Shown here piece by piece: positions 9,176-18,020 of a stretch of DNA of 64,000 nt (its first letter is position 1; each line of letters opens with the position of its first letter). A model generated the notes under the pieces. That model worked only from the letters and a program-made list of their open reading frames with translations, made no database searches and was not told the origin of the DNA. The stretch lies in NCBI GenBank assembly GCA_963728965.1, contig CAVSMH010000008.1, positions 310,001 through 374,000 on the forward strand, given 5' to 3'. The position numbers were made by a program, and so were the translations under genes. The DNA comes from DASQZT01 sp963728965. GTDB lineage: Bacteria > Acidobacteriota > Terriglobia > Bryobacterales > Bryobacteraceae.

Positions 9176-9964
9176 TCAGGACCACGGCCGGTCGAGCCGC
9201 CGGCTCAGCCCGGAGTTGATCCAGATGCCGCCGTTCACATTGCGGACGCGAATCTGCGCGCCGCCGCGGTTGACGGTGGTGCGGAGGCGGTGGCCGGTAG
9301 GGATGCGCGCCACCCGTCCGAAGGGGGAGGCGATGCCGCCGCTCAGGTTGATGGCGAACAACTCGGCGCCGGCGCCGCAGGGGATGGAGAGCCGGATGGA
9401 TCCGTTCACCGAACTCAGGGAGATGGGGCTGTCGCGGTCGATGCGGTTGAAGTCGGCGTCCAGGCGGCCGTTGATGGTAGACAGTTCGGCCTGCCCTTCG
9501 AGCCGCTCGACGTGGATGCTGCCATTGACCGAGGAGGCCTTCACATTGCCGGCCAGGCCGCTGATGGAAAGGCCGCCGTTGACCAGTTTGACGCTTTCGA
9601 GGTTGGCCCCGCGCGGAACGGTGATGCGGTACTCGACGCTGGCCGGGTGCTCGGAATCCGCGCCGCCGCCGTACTGGGTGCGGATGGATAACAGTTCGGA
9701 TGATGAATCGACCACGATGCGAGCATCATCGAGATGCTTCGGATCTTGCGATTTTTTGTATGCTTCCACCAGCACTTCGTCGCGGTCCCAGGCGGTGATG
9801 CGCACATCGCCGTAGAGATTCTGAATCGTTACCCGTCCGTTCGGGTGCAACGAATACGTCTGGCGAAATTCGGCGCGCGGCGTCCGAATTACATTTGCCG
9901 AAAGGCAGTTACCAGTCGCCAGCGCGACCAGGACCGCCGCCGTGCTACACAGCCGTCCAACCAT
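9176..9964 (-). CDS. Exported DUF4097-type beta-helix protein
   Basis: A 262-residue protein with a Sec signal (LCSTAAVLVALATGNCLSAN) and a strong GGAGGGGAG ribosome site. The mature part consists of short repeated strands with the pattern of DUF4097 (putative adhesin): VTIQNLYGDVRITAWDRDEV, LVNGGLSISGLAGNVKASSV, NGSIHVERLEG, NGRLDADFNRI, NGSIRLSIP and VNGGIWI. The recurring NG-x-I/L units build a right-handed beta-helix or beta-roll. It lies between the ATPase at 10096 and the permease at 6691, suggesting it belongs to the export locus or reports on envelope state. Family known, role unknown. Confidence 0.8.
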   Translation of the reverse strand: MVGRLCSTAAVLVALATGNCLSANVIRTPRAEFRQTYSLHPNGRVTIQNLYGDVRITAWDRDEVLVEAYKKSQDPKHLDDARIVVDSSSELLSIRTQYGGGADSEHPASVEYRITVPRGANLESVKLVNGGLSISGLAGNVKASSVNGSIHVERLEGQAELSTINGRLDADFNRIDRDSPISLSSVNGSIRLSIPCGAGAELFAINLSGGIASPFGRVARIPTGHRLRTTVNRGGAQIRVRNVNGGIWINSGLSRRLDRPWS

Positions 9965-10095
9965 GGCGCTCCCCTCCCATCATCAGCGCGTGTTTGGCCA
10001 TACCCACCGGCACACCACACCCTCGGGCCGCGATCGGGCAACAGCGCCCGGCCGCGACCGTAAGGGAATGGATTTCGCAGGAGAAACTTGTGCCG

Positions 10096-10809
<714 letters not shown>

Positions 10810-10838
10810 TACCCCTTCTCTACGAGAGTCGCAAACCT

Positions 10839-12125
10839 TTAGTTCAACTTAATTCGATCGTAACTGTCATACGCCGACATATCGGAGAGGATGACCCGAT
10901 CTCCGACCTTGAGACCATCCTTCACCTCGATGGTGTTCACCGAACTGCGTCCGAAGGTCACCTTGACCTTGTTGGCATACTTGCCATCGGGTTCCAGTCT
11001 GAACAACTGCACGGTGCTGTTCTCCTGGCCGAAAACGGGACGTCCTACAAATACCACGTCGTCGAGTTTCTCGAGCTGGATGGTGCCGTCGACGCTCAAG
11101 TCGGGACGCAGGACGGGGGGAAGTTTCCCTTCGAGGGCCACGTCCACGGTGACCGTGCCCTGCAAAATCGAAGGATCGATGCGGGACACCTTGCCATCGA
11201 TCAGACCGTTCCAGCCGCCGCCTGCCAGGCGCGTATCGACCACGGCTGGCTGGCCGATGGCGACATCTTTCACCTGGGTTTCGGCGATCTTCAATTCGGC
11301 TTTGAGGTGAGAGGGCTGGGCGACTTTGCCGAGCGCCTGGCCGGCGGTGACATTCTGACCTTCCTCGACCGGGGTGAAGGGCTGGGCGAGGGCCTGGAGC
11401 ATGCCATCGAAACCGGCCTTCACGCGCAACTGGTCGACCTGGCTCTTCTTGAGGTTGTAGTCGGCGCGAAGCTGTTCGATTTTGACGCGCTGGGCGGCCA
11501 ACTGGGCCTCTTCGGCATCCTTATTGATCGAGAGGCGCTTCTTTTCGATCTCGTACTTGGCGAAGAGTTCTTTGGCCTTCACCTCGGAGATCTGCGCATC
11601 GACGCTGGGCAGGAGGTTCTCTTTGGCGAGGGCGGCATCGCGATCGGCCTGGAGCTTGGCGGTGTTATAGTCGGCGGCCACCTGGGCCACGGCGGACTGC
11701 ATGTCGAGCACGTCCTTCTGCAGCTTGACCTTGAGGTTTTCGAAATCGGCTTCACCGGCCTTGAGGGCAAACTCGGCGCTCAACAGGGAGGTATCGAGCT
11801 CGGGGCTGGTCAGAATCATGACCACGGATTCGGCTTTGACGGGGGTGCCGGGGCGGATGAGGATGCGCTGCACACGGCCCTGGGTGGTGGCGGTAATGAG
11901 CATGGTGTCCACGGGGACGAGGGTACCCAGGCCGCGAACCTCGCGCACCATGGGGCCGCGCCGGACCGAATCGGGCCAGAGAGTAGACATCTCGACGCCG
12001 GGCGCGGCGGGCTTCAACTGTCGCAACGCAACGGTGATCGCCAGCAGAGCGGCTACCCCGAGGACTCCGAAGACGATCCGCAGGACCAGCTTTTTTCTCT
12101 TGGCATCCTTGCGTGGTATATCCAT
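10839..12125 (-). CDS. HlyD/MacA-type periplasmic adaptor protein
   Basis: About 428 residues from the ATG at 12125, chosen over a GTG six codons upstream because GGA precedes it at a suitable distance. It has an N-terminal membrane anchor (about 15-37, VLRIVFGVLGVAALLAITVAL), a lipoyl/barrel-sandwich domain (about 60-110 and 230-270), a long alpha-helical hairpin (about 110-225), a beta-barrel domain and a membrane-proximal domain that ends near the C-terminus (DRVILSDMSAYDSYDRIKLN). Such adaptors bridge inner-membrane ABC transporters to a TolC duct; a TolC homolog lies at 46573. It heads the minus-strand export locus. Confidence 0.88.
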   Translation of the reverse strand: MDIPRKDAKRKKLVLRIVFGVLGVAALLAITVALRQLKPAAPGVEMSTLWPDSVRRGPMVREVRGLGTLVPVDTMLITATTQGRVQRILIRPGTPVKAESVVMILTSPELDTSLLSAEFALKAGEADFENLKVKLQKDVLDMQSAVAQVAADYNTAKLQADRDAALAKENLLPSVDAQISEVKAKELFAKYEIEKKRLSINKDAEEAQLAAQRVKIEQLRADYNLKKSQVDQLRVKAGFDGMLQALAQPFTPVEEGQNVTAGQALGKVAQPSHLKAELKIAETQVKDVAIGQPAVVDTRLAGGGWNGLIDGKVSRIDPSILQGTVTVDVALEGKLPPVLRPDLSVDGTIQLEKLDDVVFVGRPVFGQENSTVQLFRLEPDGKYANKVKVTFGRSSVNTIEVKDGLKVGDRVILSDMSAYDSYDRIKLN

Positions 12126-12272
12126 TTTGATTTCCAGGTACACAACGGCACGGTGCCTGCCACTTTCGTGGGGCGTCTAACGTTATGACGTTGCACCACT
12201 AACCTGGATAGGGCGAAAGATACGGTGTTCGGTTGTGGGACACCCTGTCGCGGGGTGGGACGGGCCCGCGAG

Positions 12273-12887
12273 CTAGCGGAGGAACCAGCCCGGGCCGACC
12301 GTGAGATGGTGGCTGACGGAATCGGGAATGACCAGGAAGAGCAGGAACCCGATCGTGCCGTGGGCCGCGCCGAGGAAGTACAAGTTCTGGTAACGGCGAT
12401 AGATACGGGCGCAGCAGTAGCCCGCGACGAGGGTCACGGCCATGAGGAACCAGTTAGGGGTGTGGGCGCCCGAGAAGAGGCCCGCGGCGACCATGGGGGC
12501 GGCGCGCGGGGACACCAGGCGGCTGACGCGGTTCAAGAAATAGCCGTTGAGGATGTACTGCTGAAAGAGGCCCCAGGGGAGGTAGCCCACCCAGGCCAGC
12601 AGGGCGCGATCGAAGCCGATGGGCCGGGTGGTCTGGAGGAGCATGCCGGCACCGTACATCAGCAGGGTGCAAAAGGCGAGGGCGGGAGCGAACTCGCGCC
12701 AGCAGTCGCGCCAGCCGGCGGCGCGGAATCCGAGGGCGGCGACGCGCTCGTGGCGGGCCAGGTGGGAGAGGATCATGAAGGCCAGGATGGCGACCCAGAG
12801 GCCGCGGTGACTGTACCGCAAGTCCCAGATGTACGCCATAATCAGCAGAAAGACCGTCACCGGCTCCAGCAGGGCCCATTTGCGCAT
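12273..12887 (-). CDS. CPBP-like membrane protein lacking the catalytic Glu pair
   Basis: About 204 residues from ATG 12887, chosen for the GGGGGGAG ribosome site just upstream; a longer frame to 12935 has no such site. It has multiple membrane helices. The arrangement matches CPBP (Abi/Rce1-like) proteases, but motif 1 reads FQQYILNGYF where active members have EExxxR. Motif 2 (FSGAHTPNW) and the third-motif His (LGAAHGTIG) remain. Loss of both Glu residues suggests a non-proteolytic paralog. Another CPBP gene with intact motifs lies 51 nt upstream on the same strand, so the two may work together. Confidence 0.7.
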   Translation of the reverse strand: MRKWALLEPVTVFLLIMAYIWDLRYSHRGLWVAILAFMILSHLARHERVAALGFRAAGWRDCWREFAPALAFCTLLMYGAGMLLQTTRPIGFDRALLAWVGYLPWGLFQQYILNGYFLNRVSRLVSPRAAPMVAAGLFSGAHTPNWFLMAVTLVAGYCCARIYRRYQNLYFLGAAHGTIGFLLFLVIPDSVSHHLTVGPGWFLR

Positions 12888-12938
12888 CGCACTCCCCCCA
12901 ACAGAAAGACTCGCCAGGAACGAGTCTCGCCACACCCC

Positions 12939-13925
12939 TCAAAAAAAGAAATGTTTGGTCCAATCCACCATCATGTGCAGGATGGCGGAAGACGTGATGG
13001 TCGAGCTTTTTTGAAACACCTTGCCATAGGCCACACCGGCGAGGGTGGCCAGGATCATATAGCGCCAGTTGGGCACGGCCTGGGGCCCATTATCGAGATG
13101 GGCGCAGCCGAACAGGAAACTGGCGGCGAGCAGGGTCCGGGTGCCCGCGCCCCACCGCTGCATCATCAGGTTCTGGATGAGGGAGCGGAACAGGATCTCT
13201 TCGGGCAGCGCGGTGCCGGCGAAGATGATGCCCACCGCGGCGGCCATTCTGCCGCCCGAAGCGGTGGGCAGATGGGGCGGGGGAAGGAAGCCGATGGGGA
13301 TGCCGACGGCCACCAGAACCGGGGCGGTGATGGCGAAGGCGGCCAGCGGCAGCCACAGGTCGCGGCCGGAGCGGGGGAGGTTGTACTTCATCCCCTTGAG
13401 GCCGCGGAAGCCGAGAAACAGGATCAAACCGAGCAGGATGGCGATGCCATAGGCGACGCTGTGGAGAAAGCCCTGAACGGGCTTGGGGACGAGGGAGGCG
13501 CCGGTGGCGAACTCGAGCGGCAGCCAGAGAAATACGATGGCGAGGAAATCGCTGCCGGCCCAGGCGGCGGCGACGGGAGCGGCGGTGTAGAGCAGCACCA
13601 GCAGGGTCAGTTTGAGGGAGGCGGCACCGGCCAGGGCAGCGGCGGCGAAGAAGATAGCGGCGAGGAGAACGGGCAGGAGCCAGACGCGGGCGGGAACGGC
13701 TTGGAGGGTAGTGCGCAGGGTTTTTTGGACGGACGGCGCGAACAGTGTGAAGACGGCGGCCAGCAACAGTGCAAGGACGAGGGTTTGCACGAAAGACCCG
13801 CTCAACAGGGTGGCAGAAAGCGGTTTGGGAGGCAAGGTGGGGAAGTGGGGGCACGTACAAGAGGGGGGAATGAGTGGTGGAGCAGCAGAGGCAATTTCCT
13901 GTTTTCTTCTTAGAATACTTGACAA
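12939..13925 (-). CDS. CPBP family intramembrane metalloprotease
   Basis: Up to 328 residues; the first frame codon is a TTG and no ATG occurs early, so the real start is uncertain (TTG or GTG codons near 13790-13805 would remove a Pro-rich, unlikely N-terminus). About eight membrane helices are visible. All CPBP motifs are present: PEEILFRSLI (EExxxR), LFGCAHLDNG and SSAILHMMVDW. The family comprises glutamate-type intramembrane endopeptidases, used for prenylated-protein processing or bacteriocin immunity; the substrate here is unknown. The 5' end lies within the hsp20 promoter region, which also argues for a start further in. It probably forms an operon with the QQ-variant at 12273. Confidence 0.8.
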   Translation of the reverse strand: MSSILRRKQEIASAAPPLIPPSCTCPHFPTLPPKPLSATLLSGSFVQTLVLALLLAAVFTLFAPSVQKTLRTTLQAVPARVWLLPVLLAAIFFAAAALAGAASLKLTLLVLLYTAAPVAAAWAGSDFLAIVFLWLPLEFATGASLVPKPVQGFLHSVAYGIAILLGLILFLGFRGLKGMKYNLPRSGRDLWLPLAAFAITAPVLVAVGIPIGFLPPPHLPTASGGRMAAAVGIIFAGTALPEEILFRSLIQNLMMQRWGAGTRTLLAASFLFGCAHLDNGPQAVPNWRYMILATLAGVAYGKVFQKSSTITSSAILHMMVDWTKHFFF

Positions 13926-13947
13926 GCATCAACTAATATTTTATGAT
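13919..13947 (+). promoter_or_regulatory. Strong sigma70-type promoter of hsp20
   Basis: TTGACA (13919-13924), a 17-bp spacer and TATGAT (13942-13947) form a near-consensus vegetative promoter, the best in the window. The predicted transcription start near 13954 gives a leader of about 60 nt before hsp20, with GAGGAG at 13997-14002. The spacer is A/T-rich. No CIRCE inverted repeat was found. Confidence 0.8.
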
Positions 13948-14012
13948 CGGAACTGGATGAGGTCGCTAGAGCGGCTTCCCAATACCAAACCTGGATGAGG
14001 AGTCCAACGCAT

Positions 14013-14435
14013 ATGTCACTCAGTCATTTCGATCCGCTCGCTAATCTACGCCTGTTCGAGGACGCCTTCACGCGGCTAGTCAGCGAGCCGCCTGCGAACC
14101 GTCCTTGGTCTCCGCTCGTCGATATCTATGAAACCGAGAACGACCTGGTTCTGAAGGCCGATCTGCCCGATGTGGAGCTGAAGGACATCGATGTCCGAGT
14201 GGAAAACCAGACGCTCACCGTGGCCGGCGAGCGGAAGTTCGAGCAGCGGCAGGAAGGCAAGGGCTATCACCGCATCGAACGCAGCTACGGCAACTTCGTA
14301 CGCAGCTTCGCGGTGCCCAACACGTTCGATACCGAGAAGATTTCCGCCGATTACAAGAACGGCGTGCTCACGGTTATGCTGCCCAAGAAGGAAGCGGCCA
14401 AGCCGCGGCAGGTCAAAGTCGAAGTCAAGGCTTGA
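14013..14435 (+). CDS. hsp20: Small heat-shock protein, Hsp20/IbpA family
   Basis: A 140-residue protein. ATG 14013 follows a GAGGAG site by 10 nt. A short N-terminal arm (LSHFDPLANLRLFEDAFTRL) leads to the alpha-crystallin domain (about residues 35-130), which contains the ENDLVLKADLPDVELKDIDV strands, the GxL-type YKNGVLTVMLPK motif near the C-terminus and a short KPRQVKVEVKA tail. It acts as an ATP-independent holdase in the cytoplasm. ClpB, the disaggregase that recovers proteins from Hsp20 complexes, is encoded just downstream, and the hairpin at 14491 probably makes clpB expression partial relative to hsp20. Confidence 0.93.
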   Translation: MSLSHFDPLANLRLFEDAFTRLVSEPPANRPWSPLVDIYETENDLVLKADLPDVELKDIDVRVENQTLTVAGERKFEQRQEGKGYHRIERSYGNFVRSFAVPNTFDTEKISADYKNGVLTVMLPKKEAAKPRQVKVEVKA

Positions 14436-14490
14436 CGCATCTAATTCAGTAGGGAATGCGGCGGATGCCCGCCGCACCGCGCTTAGAGAA

Positions 14491-14528
14491 GAGGGGCCGG
14501 GGGAATCCCGGCCCCTCCGTTTTATTTG
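14491..14528 (+). terminator. Intergenic rho-independent terminator / attenuator
   Basis: A perfect 11-bp GC-rich stem (GAGGGGCCGGG, 14491-14501, with CCCGGCCCCTC, 14507-14517) closes a GGAAT loop and is followed by CGTTTTATTT. A weaker 8-bp hairpin (TGCGGCGG / CCGCCGCA) precedes it at 14458-14477. Lying between hsp20 and clpB, it would end most transcripts after hsp20. Confidence 0.85.
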
Positions 14529-14538
14529 GGGGGGGTTG

Positions 14539-17175
14539 ATGTTTCGCATCGACAAACTGACGCAAAAGGCCCAGGAGGCCCTGCAGGAAGCCCAGGCGGT
14601 GGCCGAGAAAACCGGCAGCCAGGTGATCTTTCCGTTACATCTGCTGGTGGCTCTCGCCCAGGAGAAGGAAGGAATTGTGCGGTCGGTGCTGGAGCGCTGC
14701 GGCGCCCAGCCGGACGCGGTACTGGGGGAAGCGCGGCGGCTGATCGAGAACCTGCCGAAGACGGCGGGAATGCAGCCGGGAGTGTACCTTTCGCAGCCGC
14801 TGAATCAGATTCTGGAGAAGGCGTTCGACGAGGCCGGCCGTTTCAAAGACGAATTCGTCTCGACCGAGCACCTGCTGCTGTCCATGTCCGAGGAGCGGGG
14901 CGACGCGGCCGGACAGTTGCTGGACAAGGCCGGCGCGACGCACGACGCGATATTGAAGGCGCTGGTGTCGGTACGGGGGAGCCAGCGGGTGACGGACCAG
15001 AATCCGGAATCGAAGTACCAGGCGCTGGAGCGTTATGCGCACGACCTGACGGATTCGGCGCGGAAGGGCAAGCTGGACCCGGTGATCGGCCGGGACGAGG
15101 AGATCCGGCGGGTGATGCAGGTGCTGAGCCGGCGCACGAAGAACAACCCGGTGCTGATCGGCGAGCCGGGGGTGGGAAAGACGGCGATTGTGGAAGGGCT
15201 GGCGCAGAGGATCGTGCGCGGGGACGTGCCGGACCAGTTGAAGAACAAGCGGCTGGCGGCGATCGACCTGGGTTCGATGATTGCGGGCACCAAGTTCCGC
15301 GGGGAGTTCGAAGACCGGCTGAAGGCGGTGGTGCGGGAGATCATCGACTCGAACGGGGAGATCCTCTGCTTTATTGACGAGCTGCACACGCTGGTGGGGG
15401 CGGGCTCGGCCGAAGGGGCGATTGACGCGGCCAACCTGCTGAAGCCGGCGCTGGCCCGCGGGGAGCTGCGCTGTATCGGGGCGACCACGCTCAAAGAGTA
15501 CAAGAAGCACGTGGAAAAAGACGCGGCGCTGGCGCGGCGCTTCCAGACGGTGCTGGTGGGAGAGCCTTCGGTGGACGATACTATCGCCATCCTGCGCGGC
15601 CTCAAGGAGAAGTTCGAGATTCACCACGGGGTACGCATCAAGGACTCGGCGATTATCGCGGCGGCGGTACTGTCGCACCGATACATTGCGGATCGCTTCC
15701 TGCCGGATAAAGCGATCGATCTGATCGACGAAGCGGGGTCGGCACTGCGGCTGCAGATCGGTTCGATGCCGATCGAGATCGACGACCTGGACCGGCGGAT
15801 CTCGCACCTGGAGATCGAGCGGCAGGCGCTCACCAAGGAACGGGACCCGGGTTCGTACGACCGGCTGCGGCACGTGGAAAGCGAGCTGGAGCGGCTGCGC
15901 GGCGAGGCGGAGGGGCTGAAGGAGCGCTGGAATCGCGAAAAGAGCGCGATCACCGGCGTGCGCGGACTGAAAGAGGAACAGGACCGGCTGCGCCAGGAGG
16001 AAGAAAAGGCGACGCGGGCGGGCGACTGGGAGAAAGCCGCGCAGATCCGCTACGGGCGGCTGGCGCAGATAGAAAAAGACATTCAATCGGCCGAGCACGA
16101 TCTGGAAGCGGTGAAGGAAAACGCTTTGTTGAAAGAGGAAATCGGCGAAGACGATATTGCGCGGATTGTGGCCAAATGGACGGGCATTCCGGTGACCCGC
16201 ATGCTGGAAGGCGAAATCCAGAAGCTGGTGCAGATGCCGGAGCGGCTGAAAGACCGGGTGGTGGGACAGGACGAAGCGGTGCGGCTGGTATCGAACGCGA
16301 TTCTGCGCAACCGGGCCGGGCTGAGCGATCCGGACCGGCCGATCGGCAGCTTCATCTTTCTGGGTCCGAGCGGAGTGGGGAAGACGGAGCTGGTGCGCGC
16401 GCTGGCGCAGTACCTGTTCGACGACGAAAAAGCCATGATCCGGGTGGACATGTCGGAGTACATGGAGAAGCACGCGGTGGCGCGGATGATCGGCTCGCCG
16501 CCGGGATACGTGGGGTACGACGAAGGCGGCCAGCTCACCGAACAGGTGCGGCGGCGGCCGTACTCGGTGATTCTGTTCGATGAAATCGAAAAGGCGCATC
16601 CGGAAGTATTCAACGCCATGCTGCAGATTCTGGACGACGGCCGGCTGACGGACGGGCAGGGGCGCACGGTGAGCTTCAAGAACACGGTGGTGGTGATGAC
16701 GTCGAACGTGGGCACGGGGATGGTGGAGAAGAACACCATCGGCTTCTCGGTCCACGGGCGGGACAAGCGCAGCGAGGACACGCGGCAGCGGCTGCTGGAC
16801 GCGCTGAAGCAGCAGTTCCGGCCGGAGTTTCTGAACCGGATTGACGATATCATTGTCTTTAATGTCCTGACGCGGGATCACCTGAGGCAGATTGTGGACA
16901 TCCAGTTGAACAACGTGAGCCGGATGTTGAAGGACCGCAAGCTGAAGCTGGAAGTGACGCCGGGCGCCAAAGACCGGATTATCGCCGAAGGGTACGACCC
17001 GCAATACGGGGCGCGGCCGATGCGGCGGGCGATCCAGCGGCTGATCCAGGATCCGCTGGCGCTGAAGCTGATCAACGCGGACTTTGCCGAAGGGGACACG
17101 ATCCTGGTGGATGCGGATGCGGAGGGCGGGGACCTGAAGTTCACCCGCCTGGTTCCGGTGGAGCAAATCACATGA
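14539..17175 (+). CDS. clpB: ATP-dependent chaperone ClpB
   Basis: An 878-residue protein with an N-terminal Clp-N double repeat (about 1-145), a first AAA+ domain (Walker A GEPGVGKTAIV, about 210-220; Walker B LCFIDELHTL), a ClpB-type coiled-coil M-domain (about 410-525, rich in E/R/K heptads), a second AAA+ domain (Walker A GPSGVGKTELV, about 615; Walker B VILFDEIEKAHPEV) and a C-terminal small domain. The presence of the M-domain and absence of a ClpP-binding loop motif separate it from ClpA/ClpC. It extracts proteins from aggregates together with DnaK. The start is set by a G-rich site directly before ATG 14539. Its stop overlaps htpX by 4 nt. Confidence 0.96.
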   Translation: MFRIDKLTQKAQEALQEAQAVAEKTGSQVIFPLHLLVALAQEKEGIVRSVLERCGAQPDAVLGEARRLIENLPKTAGMQPGVYLSQPLNQILEKAFDEAGRFKDEFVSTEHLLLSMSEERGDAAGQLLDKAGATHDAILKALVSVRGSQRVTDQNPESKYQALERYAHDLTDSARKGKLDPVIGRDEEIRRVMQVLSRRTKNNPVLIGEPGVGKTAIVEGLAQRIVRGDVPDQLKNKRLAAIDLGSMIAGTKFRGEFEDRLKAVVREIIDSNGEILCFIDELHTLVGAGSAEGAIDAANLLKPALARGELRCIGATTLKEYKKHVEKDAALARRFQTVLVGEPSVDDTIAILRGLKEKFEIHHGVRIKDSAIIAAAVLSHRYIADRFLPDKAIDLIDEAGSALRLQIGSMPIEIDDLDRRISHLEIERQALTKERDPGSYDRLRHVESELERLRGEAEGLKERWNREKSAITGVRGLKEEQDRLRQEEEKATRAGDWEKAAQIRYGRLAQIEKDIQSAEHDLEAVKENALLKEEIGEDDIARIVAKWTGIPVTRMLEGEIQKLVQMPERLKDRVVGQDEAVRLVSNAILRNRAGLSDPDRPIGSFIFLGPSGVGKTELVRALAQYLFDDEKAMIRVDMSEYMEKHAVARMIGSPPGYVGYDEGGQLTEQVRRRPYSVILFDEIEKAHPEVFNAMLQILDDGRLTDGQGRTVSFKNTVVVMTSNVGTGMVEKNTIGFSVHGRDKRSEDTRQRLLDALKQQFRPEFLNRIDDIIVFNVLTRDHLRQIVDIQLNNVSRMLKDRKLKLEVTPGAKDRIIAEGYDPQYGARPMRRAIQRLIQDPLALKLINADFAEGDTILVDADAEGGDLKFTRLVPVEQIT

Positions 17176-18020
17176 GCATGAACACGGTCAAGACGGTGCT
17201 GCTGCTGGGGCTGCTGAGCGGGCTGCTGGTGATCGGGGGCGGCGCGATCTGGGGCACCAACGGCCTGTATTACGGGCTGGCGTTTGCCGGGCTGATGAAT
17301 TTCGCGAGCTACTTCTTTTCCGATAAGATTGCGCTTGCGATGTACCATGCGCAGCCGGTGAGCGAGACCGAGAACCCGGAAGCGTACCGGCGGGTGGGCC
17401 CGCTGGTGGGGAACCTGGCGCGGCGGATGGGGCTGCCGATGCCGAAGCTGTACCTGATCGACGAGCCGTCGCCGAACGCGTTCGCCACGGGGCGGGGCCC
17501 GAACCACGCCTCGGTGGCGTTCACGACGGGCATTCTGAAGCTGATGGGCGACCAGGAGTTGGAAGGGGTGGTGGCGCACGAGATGGGGCACGTGTTGCAC
17601 CGCGATATTCTGATCAGCTCGATTGCGGCGACGATTGCCGCCGCCATCACGATGCTGGCGCGGATGGCGTTCTTTTTCGGCGGCTCGCGGGACGACGACA
17701 ACCGCGGTGGGGGGATGTTCGGGGCCATTCTGATGATGGTGCTGGCGCCGTTGGCGGCGATGCTGATCCAGATGGCGATTTCGCGGTCGCGGGAATACGA
17801 TGCGGACGCGGCGAGCGCGAAGTACGTGGGCTCGCCGTATCCGCTGATCAACGCGCTGCAAGGGCTGGAGAGTTATTCCAAGCGGATTCCGATGGATGCC
17901 AGTCCCTCGACGGCGCACATGTTCATCATCAAGCCCTTCCTCGGCGGAGGCGTCGGCCGGCTGTTTTCGACGCATCCCTCGACGGAGGACCGCATTCGCC
18001 GGTTGCAGGCGATGCGATGA
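17172..18020 (+). CDS. htpX: M48 family membrane zinc protease, HtpX-like
   Basis: A 282-residue protein with two N-terminal membrane helices (about 7-27 and 32-50) and, after the catalytic region, two more (about 155-200). The zinc site is VVAHEMGHVLHRD with HEMGH at about 136-140; the third ligand Glu lies in SREYDADAASAKYVG. HtpX degrades misfolded membrane proteins and is commonly stress-induced. ATGA overlap with clpB on one side and with the methyltransferase on the other shows translational coupling within a heat-shock operon. Confidence 0.93.
   Translation: MSMNTVKTVLLLGLLSGLLVIGGGAIWGTNGLYYGLAFAGLMNFASYFFSDKIALAMYHAQPVSETENPEAYRRVGPLVGNLARRMGLPMPKLYLIDEPSPNAFATGRGPNHASVAFTTGILKLMGDQELEGVVAHEMGHVLHRDILISSIAATIAAAITMLARMAFFFGGSRDDDNRGGGMFGAILMMVLAPLAAMLIQMAISRSREYDADAASAKYVGSPYPLINALQGLESYSKRIPMDASPSTAHMFIIKPFLGGGVGRLFSTHPSTEDRIRRLQAMR

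Noticed and set aside
12225..13913. 562-codon plus-strand frame opposite the two CPBP genes
   Set aside because: Gly/Glu/Gln-rich low-complexity translation, and the minus strand encodes real membrane proteins with CPBP motifs.
14458..14477. 8-bp hairpin after hsp20 as a second terminator
   Set aside because: No T tract follows; the stem at 14491-14517 with CGTTTTATTT is the credible terminator.
14635..17166. 843-codon open frame on the minus strand opposite clpB
   Set aside because: It is the antisense of a certain gene; the protein is His/Arg/Gln/Leu-rich with no family features. Such frames are common in GC-rich DNA.
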